Assembly: GCA_964030785.1 (NCBI GenBank)
Contig: OZ034971.1
Span: 16,003,400 to 16,067,399, forward strand
DNA length: 64,000 nucleotides
Direction of reading: 5' to 3'
Source of the DNA: Siderastrea siderea
Taxonomy: Eukaryota; Cnidaria; Anthozoa; Scleractinia; Rhizangiidae
Of this stretch, positions 8,639-18,900 are shown in pieces. The first letter of the stretch is position 1. Each line of letters begins with the position of its first letter. The notes beneath the pieces were generated by a model. That model was not told the origin of the DNA. It saw only the letters and a list, made by a program, of their open reading frames with translations, and made no database searches. A program made the position numbers and the translations under genes.

Positions 8639-11362
8639 AGGTGGCCCGATACTATTTATTTCCGTGAGGGGCAACTGTTTAGAAATCAAAGTTTTAGCTG
8701 CTCAACGGCATTCGATTGCTGATATGTTTTAGACGCTGAAAAAGGAATGCTTGAGGTTTATGAAAAGTGTACTTTTATTGAGATCGATTCAAATTTATGA
8801 AAATAATCAGCAATTGTGTTGAACGTGGTTTTCAAAGAAAATGCGTATTATCAGGAAAATGAAAAGAAGTGTTTCCTTCATATTACTCTGAACAGAACCT
8901 CAAAGATTTCAGGGACCAAGTTTCAGATAAATCGGCTCCACACAACCTTTATAGCAAACGGTGACTAAAACTGTTACCAGAATATTACGTACACGCATTT
9001 AGCCATAATTACTACGAAAAGTATTAAAGCAACAAAGAGTCGTACATGTACTTACTAGAACAAAGGTAAATATGTCTTGTAACCTCTGTATCAGAGTCAA
9101 AGCGATAAGGAACGGTTTTGTTGGCATTACACGGTGAAGCGAGAGCACGCCTTGCCGGTGTCACAGCGGATTTGGACCCCCCTGCGGATTTGGACCCCCC
9201 CGCCGATTTGGACCCCCCGGTCCAAATCCGCTAGTGGATATGGACCCCCTCTTGTGGATTTGGACCCCCTTGAAAACAAGCGTTCTATTGAGTAAAATTG
9301 GCAAAATTGTATTTGGAGCTGTTAAAGAGGCAAAATAAAAATGTTAAGGCAGTCTTTTCTTTTCAAGTAATCTTTAATAATTAGGGTAAAAGAGAACCTA
9401 CAACGCTAGTTTGTATCGATAAATTTTAAAAACTAAACTTTCCTGACGATAACTTACAATATTTTCTACCATAATTGACTTAAAGCGAGTTTACAATCTC
9501 AAGTTTGAAAAAAACATGACTTACAATACAACCGATTTATTTTATTCAAAACATCACGATTGGAAAAGTGAAGTTGTGTAATCAAGCAAACTTTTTTTGC
9601 AGGGCGCAAAATGCGTTTTCCAACCAAGAAGAGTTACTTTAAAAAGTAGCACCTCCTTTGTTAAACCGCCCGTTCAAACTATGTTGAATTCAGTATTCTG
9701 GAAAAATAATAACAACACGTATGAAACAAGATTTTAAAATCGTATCTTCTGTAAGAAATACTGCAGCGCGTGTTTTAAATGCAACGTTTAGAGGTCTGGC
9801 TTTGTGCTTAAAACGGTCAATTTACTTGATCTAAAGTCTGACCCTACCTCTATTTATGAATTATAGGTTTGCAGTATTTTGAAAGCCAAACAAAACGTTT
9901 CTTCGCCAAGATTGAAAAGTGAAATTATTTTCAATTGGTACTTCATATGCGAATGACTGCGTGGGTTTTTACAATTACATAGGGGGTCCAGATCCACGAA
10001 GGGGGTACAAATCCGCTAGCGTATTTGGACCGGGGGGTCCAAATTTGGGGGGGTCCAAATCTGCTAGGACACCGGTAAGAATTATGGCAACGACGTTGTT
10101 TTCCAGGTTTGCTTAATTTTTTGCTCTTTTTGTCTTATTTCATAAAACCATAAAACAGCACCCATAAAACAGTCGATAACAAAGTTCCTCACCAGATTTT
10201 GCCGTAATCTGACAATACGCTTTTCAGAAATAAGGCAGCAAGTTCGGGTCACTCGCGAGCTGCTCAACCAAACTGCTCTGAAACCCTTTTGTTAAAAAAA
10301 CAAATCAATATCACACAGGCTGTTTTGGAATTCTGCACGAGACGATTTGTCACATCTGCCCCTTGGGAGTCCACCAGAATAGTTATAATTATAATGTAAT
10401 TGGTCTGCTCTTCCACGCACTGGCTAAGGACCAACAATGCCAAGAGAAGAGCATAACACTAACCAAATATCAAGGAAGAGAAGGTTGGACAATTCTTCAA
10501 CTGCAACAAGCTGTGATGGAGCTAACAACAACAACAACAACAACAACAACAACCGTGAGTTTAGACAACCTCCTTGGTTTAGGCTTTCCAAGATATTCAT
10601 CATCCCAAGGGGCAGATGTGACAAATCGTCCCGTGCAGAATTCCAAAACAGCATGTGTGATATTGATTTGTTTTTTTCAACAAAAGGGTTTCAGAGCAGT
10701 TTGGTTGAGCAGCTCGCGAGTGACCCAAATTTGCTGCCTTATTTCTGAAAAGCCTATTGTCAGAATATGGCAAAATCTGGTCAAAAAGAGCAAAAAATCG
10801 AGTGGAACTTGGAAACAACGTGGTTACCATAATTTTTACCGGCGAGGCGTGGCCTCTCTTCACTGAATAGTGATGACAAAACCGTTCATTATCGCTTTGA
10901 CTCTGATACATAAGCTACATGTACAAGACATATTTACCTTTGTTCTAGTAATTGCGATTCTGTGTTGGTTTAATCCTTTTCGTAGTAATTATGGCTAAAT
11001 GCGTGTACATAATATTCTGGTAACAATTTTAATCATCGTTTGCTATAGGTTGTGTGGAGCCAATTTAACTGAAACTTGGTCCCTGAAATCTTTGAGGTTC
11101 TAACACCTGTTCAGAGTAATATGAAGGAAAAACTCCTTTTCATTTTCTCGAAAACACGCATTTTCTTTGAAAACCACGTTCAAGAAAATTGCCTAAGTTT
11201 TCATAAATTCGTATCCATCTCAATAAAAGTATGCTTTTCATAAACTTCAAGCATTCCTTTTTCAGCGTCTAAGAAATCTCAGCAATCGAATGCCGTCGAG
11301 CAGCTAAAAATTTGATTTCAAAACAGTTGCCCCTCACGCAAATAAATAGTATCGGGCCACCT
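8639..11362. mobile_element. Foldback transposon with about 0.9-kb inverted arms
   Basis: The left arm (8639-10371, excluding the insertion at 9159-10071) is the reverse complement of the right arm (about 10600-11362). Matching landmarks are AGGTGGCCCGATACTATTTA at the tip, AACCTCAAAGATTTCAGGGA in mid-arm, and CAGATGTGACAAATCGTC near the centre. TA flanks both tips, suggesting a TA target duplication. The central spacer of roughly 230 bp holds an (AAC)n tract at 10529-10553. The 103- and 167-codon frames there cross the AAC tract and run into the inverted arm; I do not call them genes. No transposase is seen. Confidence 0.8.
9159..10071. mobile_element. Nested 913-bp foldback element with GGATTTGGACCCCCC ends
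   Basis: The ends TGTCACAGCGGATTTGGACC and GGTCCAAATCTGCTAGGACA are inverted repeats, and the core GCGGATTTGGACCCCC is repeated several times inside each end. CCGG flanks both sides (9155-9158 and 10072-10075) as a 4-bp target duplication. The uninterrupted site survives in the other arm of the host foldback (near 10835-10850, CGCCGGTAAAAATT on the complement), which proves the insertion. The interior is AT-rich and noncoding. Confidence 0.8.
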
Positions 11363-11384
11363 TAACTGTATTTTCCTCAAAAAA

Positions 11385-11510
11385 TGTAGTTGCAGGGACC
11401 AATTTTGGTCCCTGCGACTAGTCCCACAAATTTAAACTGGTTTGAATTCGTGGGACAAGTCCTGGGGGTGTGAACTATTCGTGGGACAAGTAGCGGCAAC
11501 CAAATGAAAA
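11385..11510. repeat. GTCCCTGC/ACTAGTCCC repeat block, right
   Basis: TTGCAGGGACC, GTCCCTGCGACTAGTCCC and two GTGGGACAAGT motifs make short inverted and direct repeats related to 8573-8630. GTGTGAACTA occurs in both blocks. This is probably the other end of the element that hosts the foldback. Confidence 0.5.
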
Positions 11511-11604
11511 TACAGCAATCTCTGACCAGTATTACCACAAATTACGAGTGCCGGTATTTCAATATGTAATCAGATCTTTTACTTTTTTGCCCGTTGGCCT
11601 GGCT

Positions 11605-13070
11605 CCGGTTCCTGGAAAGATGATTAGCGCTAATTGAGGGTTAAATCTAGCTAATCCAGGATTAAAATTTACACTTCGGTTAGATTCTGTTCCTGAAAGC
11701 ACGATTAACATTAACCAAGTGATAAACCAGGGGTTAAATTTAATCCACCTAGCAAGGTTGATTAACTCACTTATCAGGGGAAAAACTTGATCAAAACAAA
11801 CAAAACGGTGGACTTAAATTTTACGATATTGTTAGTTTAGTTGAGTAAGGAAAAAGCAAGAAGCCAATTTATGCTAGATAAATTACTCTTAGCAGCTTAA
11901 ACAACAAATAATTTTGTTGTATTCACAAATTCGAGCGGTAATCGACTGGGTTTTGGGCACAAAAACCTGCAGCGAAATGTGATGGAGCAAAAAGGACTAC
12001 AAACATGCAAATCGAGTAGTCGAGTTTTCGATTTTAGTATGTATTTTAAAACACCATTAAACAATTCCATCAATACAACTGTAGCTCTCTAAATTCTACT
12101 AAATGGTAACTCTGGTAATGTGGCTTCAGTAAATAGGACCTTCACAAAGCAGAATTTGTGAACCGATCTCCAGGACTATAAGTAAGCTTATTAAAACAAA
12201 ACTGAAAGCCAAGGATTTCGAAGCCATCTTTCATCGCAAGCGATAGCGTGAATAATCAACTTTTCACAGAACAATTTGCTGGTTTTGGGTTTCTACAGAA
12301 GAATTATTGAATGAAATAAAATATTTATGGCAATTTTGCAAAAGCAGGAGATTTTTATTGAAATAACGTAAATATAAGACAAAAATGTTGACGATTAATT
12401 AAAGCGAAGTTGTTGTCGTTCTCAAACACTGCAGACACTGAAAAAGAGGTTTTTCAGTGATTTAAAACAAAAACAAAATGTCAAATTTCTGTAACAGGCA
12501 AACATAACAAAGCAGATAGGCTACAAATATCAAAGACAATTATTAGGCACAAATCAGTACTTTATTGTTAACATTTTTCTGAGAGGCAAGTCTTGCTTTG
12601 TTTAAGCTCAAAATAGTTTCAATGAGAAAAAGAATCAAGAGGTGGTGAACTCACCGATGTTCAGATATAGCCCACATTTCACCTCGAATCAGCATCAACT
12701 TTGCATTGAACCGTGATTTACACTTTGTTTTTCTTTGAGGAAAGGCTTGAAGTTTTGTTTTTTCACAGCCAGAAAAGGGCAAATCGTAACGCAGTCAAAT
12801 ATCGACAAAAGACTACAACAGGTATCGATTGGTGAAACAAGTATCGGAGTCGACTTTTTTCTCCCGCTCTGTCATTTTCCCGCACTTTTATATGCCGGTA
12901 ACTTGTTTAACCGGTTCGATATGAGTTTAATTGAGGGATAGTTAAACGAGGAATAACTCTGCTTGCAGGAAAGCCTTTTTATCCCTGGATTAGTTATTCT
13001 AGAGATAAGGAATTAAATCCTGGATTAACTGCTAATCAGGGCATAGTTTAATCGTTTTTCCAGGAACCGG
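11605..13070. mobile_element. Nonautonomous DNA transposon, 1466 bp
   Basis: The ends CCGGTTCCTGGAAA and TTTCCAGGAACCGG are perfect inverted repeats, followed after 3 bp by GATTA and its complement. Subterminal AATTAA/GGATTAA motifs recur near both ends. The interior is AT-rich; I see no transposase, and the 68-codon frame at 12735 is not recognisable. The flanking GGCCTGGCT and GGACTGGAG may be a decayed target duplication. Confidence 0.75.
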
Positions 13071-13184
13071 GGACTGGAGAAAAAATCTTGTATTTGTCTG
13101 TATATTGGAGGACTTAATCGAACAGTTACTGTTTTTTGCTTCTGTATCAGCAATATAGGACATTGAAAAAAAACTTACCGTATT

Positions 13185-13301
13185 ATTAATGAGCTCAAAA
13201 CTCTTGTACCCGCGTATAGGCTGCACTTTTTTCAAGGAAAAAAACATTCGAAATTTGGGATGCGGCTTATACGCGGGTACAAGAGTTTTGAGCTCATTAA
13301 T
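13185..13301. repeat. Long hairpin (117 bp) with CCGCGTATAGGC core
   Basis: ATTAATGAGCTCAAAACTC starts an arm of about 42 bp that pairs with the mirror arm ending GAGTTTTGAGCTCATTAAT. The arm tips inward carry ACCCGCGTATAGGC/GCTTATACGCGGGT. The same GCCTATACGCGGG motif recurs at 14306-14335, so this may be a deleted MITE or one end of a larger element. Confidence 0.7.
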
Positions 13302-14290
13302 ATGCAAAATTTCCTGACACACACAGAGTCAACAAATTTACTGAATGCCTGGCAGTTTGATTGAATGTATCATATGAGGTCAAGTTAATCCATGTCTTCG
13401 AGGAATTTTGCTTCTCTCCGCTGCAATGAGTGTATCTAGTTTCTGAATATGTTTGTCATTGGATGAAGTCCAAAGAAGTTTGCATGTCAAGCCTCGAAGC
13501 CCTTTCTATGCCGTTCACGTGAAACCACATTTGTTTATTTGCCGAACTACACGAAAAATGCATAGAACCCGTCATAAAAAGAAAAAGTCATAAATGAAAC
13601 TGATATAAAATATCACAGTTTCGAAGTTTAATACACATTGTCAGGTCTTTAGCGATAAATAAGAGGTGATTTATTTTTACCCTAGGCACGTTAATTTGCA
13701 TACGTCTAAAGCGAAATTTGAAACCTTTAATATATAAATACACCATGCATAACGCAACGATGCTTTTGATAGAACTCTCACTCTCGACAGACGGTTTTGC
13801 ATTCCTATTTCACATGTAAATGTGTAAATTCTTAAACAATCGGCAGTATACATGTAGCATCGCTCATACAAAGCTTGTCACTACGCTGAGCCCGTGAAAT
13901 GCCTGTGTTACGCAAGAACAGGGAAAAGCTTGAGTTTTTTTCAAGCGACTTTACGTTAGAGCGTTTTGTCAAATAGCCGTTTTGAGAATTATCGCAACAA
14001 TTTCCATAACATTAAAAACTTAAAGTGGATAATATACCCTATGAGGAAAGGAGCAGCGAATTCTAAACGCATTTGTATCATTTGTCATTATTTGATCGCA
14101 CAAAACGGCGACGCTTGCACCTCATTTTTCGACACACTTGTTGGATCTGTAAACAATAACGCTTGCGATCAAGTTCGGTCCATTTGTTCGATTCATTTCT
14201 CGCTAGAGCGAGTGACAAGCTCATTAGTTTCTCGACTCGAAACTCGATTCTTCTTCTTGTATAGTTAAGAAATTATTTTTTCCCCAAGAT
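13302..14290. other. No recognisable feature
   Basis: AT-rich DNA between two CGCGTATAGGC motifs and therefore possibly the body of one nonautonomous element. No exon or RNA gene was seen; the 100-codon frame at 13966-14268 has no recognisable domain. Confidence 0.35.
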
Positions 14291-14295
14291 TAGGT

Positions 14296-14352
14296 CACAA
14301 GTTTGGGGTGCGGCCTATACGCGGGAGTGGCCTATACACGGGTAAATACAGT
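14296..14352. repeat. CGCGTATAGGC-type element end
   Basis: GGGTGCGGCCTATACGCGGG followed by GGCCTATACACGGGTAAATA and then CAGTA. It is the inverted partner of the motif in the hairpin at 13185-13301 and ends in the CAGTA typical of a terminal repeat. Confidence 0.5.
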
Positions 14353-14539
14353 AATCAAAAATTTTGCAAATGACAAACACTCCTAGACTTGTAGATGAAT
14401 TGAGTGCGATTGTTATTGAGCCAGTTTGTTTTAATGCTTTGGGTTTTAGTAAATTTGGTTTCACTGTTTAGAACCCCTCCTTTTTTCCTCCCCACATTTC
14501 TGCAAATGTTGGTAAAAGCACCCTAAATTTTGTAACAGG

Positions 14540-14660
14540 TCCCCACATGGACTTTTCCCTGTGACTAGTCCACCCTGTGACTAGTGCACCGTGTAAACAC
14601 TACAGGAGACTAGTCGCTGCAGCAAGTCCCTGCAACTAGGCCCCTCGTGTGTGCCAATCT
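14540..14660. repeat. GACTAGTC/GTCCCTGC repeat block, third copy
   Basis: Three GTGACTAGTC-like motifs, then AGTCCCTGCAACTAGG. Related to the blocks at 8573 and 11385. It could be the far end of the same large element or a separate copy. Confidence 0.45.
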
Positions 14661-14717
14661 TAACTCTTTGGTGTGTTACAGCAAATTTCAGCAATGTTTT
14701 AAGTTCCTCATCACTTA

Positions 14718-15114
14718 GGGCCTCCACAGACTAGACATTTAGTTTTTGACAACTGTATTTTGTTATCGACAACTAAATGTTATCAACATCTAATTCTGGC
14801 CAATGCAGGCATTCCACACATTGGAGTGTTAATTGTCGATAACTAAATCAGGCCAGCGAGAGCTTAAGAACTAACGTTCGCTACATATGCTCATAACGCA
14901 GTGCGCTTCCAAAATGGAATGCGCACATACGATAGTTGTTGACAACTAAACCAATCATTCCCACACACAGGAAAAACGTAGTCGTCGATAACTAAAAGTT
15001 TATGTTTAGTTGTCGACAACTCGTCTCGAACACAACGTTTTTTACTTGTCGATAACATTTAGTTGTTGATAACAAACAGTTGTCAACAACTAAATGTCTA
15101 GTCTGTGGAGGCCC
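14718..15114. mobile_element. PIF/Harbinger-like MITE, 397 bp
   Basis: Inverted ends begin GGGCCTCCACAGACTAGACA and end with the complement. TTA occurs on both sides (14715-14717 and 15115-15117). A TWA duplication with GGGCC-type ends is characteristic of PIF/Harbinger. Subterminal CGACAACTAAATGTT motifs in both orientations fill the element. There is no coding region. Confidence 0.85.
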
Positions 15115-15117
15115 TTA

Positions 15118-15474
15118 GTATTGTTCAGGTACTTGAGTGCAATTGCCAACCGCCTAAAAATATGTTTAATTTAAATGTTCATCTTGTCCAATCACTATTT
15201 CTGTTGTTTTTAGTAAGCTTACCTTCACGGTGCTGTTCAATTGAGGAATTTATAGACCCTTTGGATTTTATTTAAAAAAACTACGCCTTCCCTCTAAGCA
15301 TATATATACGCTAAGCATTAAGCGGGTTGCACAGCATGAATGTGTGAGGCGTCTCTCAAGATTGCTGCATTATAGCTCATTCCTACATGTGTAGAAAAAC
15401 TAAGTTTATGTAAACTACGTATGAATATAATGCATGTAAGCTATCAATGTCTGAGCAAACAGACTGTCAGGATA
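15118..15474. other. No recognisable feature
   Basis: AT-rich gap between two MITEs; nothing supportable was seen. Confidence 0.4.
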
Positions 15475-15482
15475 CGCTGAAT

Positions 15483-15625
15483 GGGTTTACCTCGGTGTAA
15501 GAACCTGACAAAATTTTCTTTGTTTGTTAGTTATTGTTTTGCTGTACGCTTTTGTTTAACATGTTTTGTTTCTTTTATTTTACGTCATCCGTGAGTTTCA
15601 CAGGTTCTTACACCGAGGTAAAGCC
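15483..15625. mobile_element. 143-bp MITE with 8-bp target duplication
   Basis: The inverted ends hold TTTACCTCGGTGTAAGAACC and its complement. CGCTGAAT is perfectly duplicated at 15475-15482 and 15626-15633. An 8-bp duplication fits the hAT, Merlin or P superfamilies; the termini do not decide between them. Confidence 0.85.
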
Positions 15626-15867
15626 CGCTGAATACTTGTTTTTGTAGACTTTTTCAGGCTATAAAAAACCATAATATTTTGTGATCACATATACCTACCA
15701 CGGCCATTTTATCCTTTTTCCACCGATATTTATATTTGTGTCATTCGTTATTTCCAAACAGAGCTCTTACCAAAACACCCCAACCTGCGGCATCCATGTT
15801 GTCAAACGACCACTCAATGCCAAATATGGAGATGAATAAATTAGGTTTCTCCTTGGCGGGAATTTTG

Positions 15868-15937
15868 CAGCCAATGAAAATCGCTCGTTCATCGATCGTC
15901 CAGTTGCTTACTGCACGTGGATAATCAAGATGGCGGC
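15868..15937 (+). promoter_or_regulatory. ATIC core promoter elements
   Basis: A CCAAT box (GCCAATGAAA, about 15870-15880) and a CACGTG E-box (15914-15919) lie upstream of the ATIC start, and AAGATGGCGGC (15927-15937) overlaps the start codon. The last is the YY1 consensus, common at TATA-less housekeeping starts, and CACGTG is the Myc/Max site; Myc control of purine genes is known in vertebrates. No TATA box is seen. The function in this species is inferred. Confidence 0.5.
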
Positions 15938-15957
15938 TTCCGAAGCAGGAAACTTAG
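15930..15957 (+). CDS. ATIC: ATIC exon 1 (coding part)
   Basis: 28 coding bases encode MAASEAGNL plus one base of an Ala codon; the donor is GTTGGT. The start is chosen because it lies in an AAGATGG context and splices in phase to exon 2. The divergent N-terminal leader is typical, since ATIC homologues align only from the LFSVSDK/ILSVSDK motif onward. Confidence 0.8.
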
Positions 15958-18900
15958 GTTGGTAGAGGATTTTTCTTTTCTTTTGAAATAGCTAGTGTTG
16001 TACAAGGATATATCTCCCTTTGACTAATAGCAATCACAGTGATTACATTTCATTGAGTAAATAGCGTATACAAACTCACGTAAACGTTCTGGGGCGAATA
16101 ACAGTAAACATTGCAAACTTCATGAATTCAATTTCACAGATTGTTGAGCTTAAGATTATATTTTTTCTATGTTTAAAAAGCTAACACAAGAAATCATGTG
16201 GTTTGCCAAAGATGGACCGTTATAAGCTAGAACTAAGCATCGACAGTTATGAGCCACCAGGTTTATGAATACTTTACACTTTTTATGTTATCCCCTTACT
16301 AAATTGGCAGGGCTGCTGCAGCTCTTTTCTTTTACTTACTTTTTACTGTAGCTTACCTTATTTTTCCGTTTTAAGGCGCACTCGGCTATAAGACGCACCC
16401 CAAACTTCGCAACTAAATCATGCAAAGTTTTCAAACTGAAAATATCACGAAAAAACTCGGTTGTAAGACGCACCCCGAACTGTGGAAAAAATTTTTTTGA
16501 AGTTTATTCCAATCAAAACTGAATTCGCTTATAATTAAGCTAACTGAAAGCGAGATTGTAAGCAACGGTGTAACAGTCATTTGCACAAACACAAGTGCAT
16601 GGGTTTCCATTAATTAAGTGAAAGCAAAATTGCCACACATAAGCAAAAGCTGAAAAAATTATGTCACACTGCAATGACTTACATTTTATGTTACGGGTAA
16701 TGCGGGTAAATGGGTAAAATCCAGGTGTTCGCTAGAATTAAAGTGTCACTGGGTGGATGAAGAAGGTAGGTTTCCTTTTTCGAACAATCCAACAGTGTTG
16801 TCTAACAAAAAGGATGTGTTGCATTTGTCGAATATTTTCAATATTTGAGGTTTAGTGCATGACAGTATCATGTTACTCAGCACGTGCTTTCCACCCCGCA
16901 CTGTTTGCAAATTCAGCTAGCTTTGTTTTGAAAATGCTCTGTGATGTCATTTCTCAAACCGTTCTGTCGCTTGAGTTTCCCTTAAATGTTCTCGCATTAA
17001 AGTGAAATGTTCATGTTGCAGAAAAGTCAGCGACCAACAATGTTTGAAAAATTGAGATCTTTAGAATTTGTCGCCTGGAAAGTAATTTTATTTGTCTATA
17101 AGACGCACCACAAATTTAACGATAATTTTTGACAGAAATACGGACTTTCAAGAAAAAAAAGGTGCATCTGATTAGCTGCCGTTTTGTTGCTTCACAATTT
17201 GTTTGCTTTCTCTATCCTCTGAAGAAGAAATTGCAGATGGAAAGAGTTTTCATCAGATATAAGCCTTAGATATATTTCAGTTGTAATAGGCATGATAGCT
17301 TCATTTTACTGCAAAAGATTGGAAAAGCCATATTGAAAGTGCTTGTGAGTGTTGGACTGAAACTGCTGGTTGCGCTTTAGGTGAGATATCGTTCAAGTCT
17401 GAAACAGGTAGTTTGCCTCAACTTTGTCCTCTATATATGTCAAAAAAAAAATGCAAAAAAGCTGACGCAGCCTTCATTTTAAAAGCATTCTAAAGGAGAG
17501 AGAAAGGTTGTGCTATCATTAAACTTATTTTTGTATGCTTAATGTCACTGTTCCAAGCCAACTTAAGCAGCTTAAACAAATTGAAAAATGCTTTAATAGT
17601 AACAACTACTAGGAAAGAAACACACAGACTCAGTATGGCGTAATGGGGGGACACATTCCTTTCGGTTTGGCATGACAAGCGACTTCCATATGCTTGACCA
17701 TTTAAGCCTCTCTAGTCCTTTCAGTGCTAGGTCTGAATGAACAATCACGTGACCTTAGATACCTCACCTGTCTCCCCAGCACTGTATGCTGACACCACAC
17801 GAACAGCCAGTGCTGGATCGGACAAGAGTATTGGAAGGTGCACAAACAAACCAATAGAACAAACATAAAACAAAGCTTGGGGGAAGTCGCTGCAGAGACT
17901 TAAATGAACAAAACGCGAGAGGAAAGTGTCCCCAATTTATTGAAAACTGAAACCCAGACAAGAACAAACAAGAAGAGGAGGGATGGTGGGAAAAACTTTA
18001 CACTGTATTTGACTTACTAGTGATACAAATGCTTGCCACAAGCAAATTGAACTTAAAAACAGAGTCCCTGAACTTTTATAGCCAGACATGGAACAACAAG
18101 TGCACCCAATAGAGAAGTATATACTAAACTGTAGCTAGACAGCACGCAGTAAAACTTCATCGATGAATGGAACATTCATGGCCTTAGGCCAACCAAAACT
18201 AACGAAAGAAAACTAACCAGACAGAGTTGCAACACTGGAAAATAACATGCGAATGTTCAGAATGCTTGGAAAGGTAAAGTACATTGTTGCCCCCTAGACC
18301 ACCCATGGTACATGAGCATGGTCACATTCCATTAACTACGTTTTTCAGTATGTGCTGTAAAACTTTTGTGAATTGATCTGGATTTTTATCCTGATCACTC
18401 TGAACACTTCAAATAAAAGAAGAAATTGGATTGCATTTGTGGATTGTGAAGGTGAATTTCTTCCCAGCTTATTGGCCCCTAAAATACAGTACATTTAATG
18501 GAGCAGTTTTACACCAAAAGATGCAAAACAAGAAGGGAAAACAAAGAGAAAAATACACTCTGGACTGCTGAAGAAAAAAAAACACTTCAACACAGCTTTC
18601 ACTGACAGCTCCTCTTGTAGCATTCTTTGGAAAGATATTTAAGTTCAAAAGAGTATCCCCAAAACTCTGTTGCTCTCATGCACCCACTATTAAAGACGGT
18701 AGCGACTCCACAGACTTCCAAATTTGAATACAGTTGTTTATTTCAGCCTTAAATCTAGATATTTAATTATTTCCACACTTTGTAATCACAGCGATACACT
18801 ATGTAGACAAGCAGTTGCAAAAACCTGGAGACACTTTATATATCTTCGCTAACGTTTCACATTTCGAAGTGGGATACCTTTGCCCCCCCCCCCCCCCCCC

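Noticed and set aside
10363..10866. 167- and 103-codon frames in the centre of the foldback
   Set aside because: They depend on an (AAC)n run and continue into the inverted arm, whose other copy is not open; no domain recognised.
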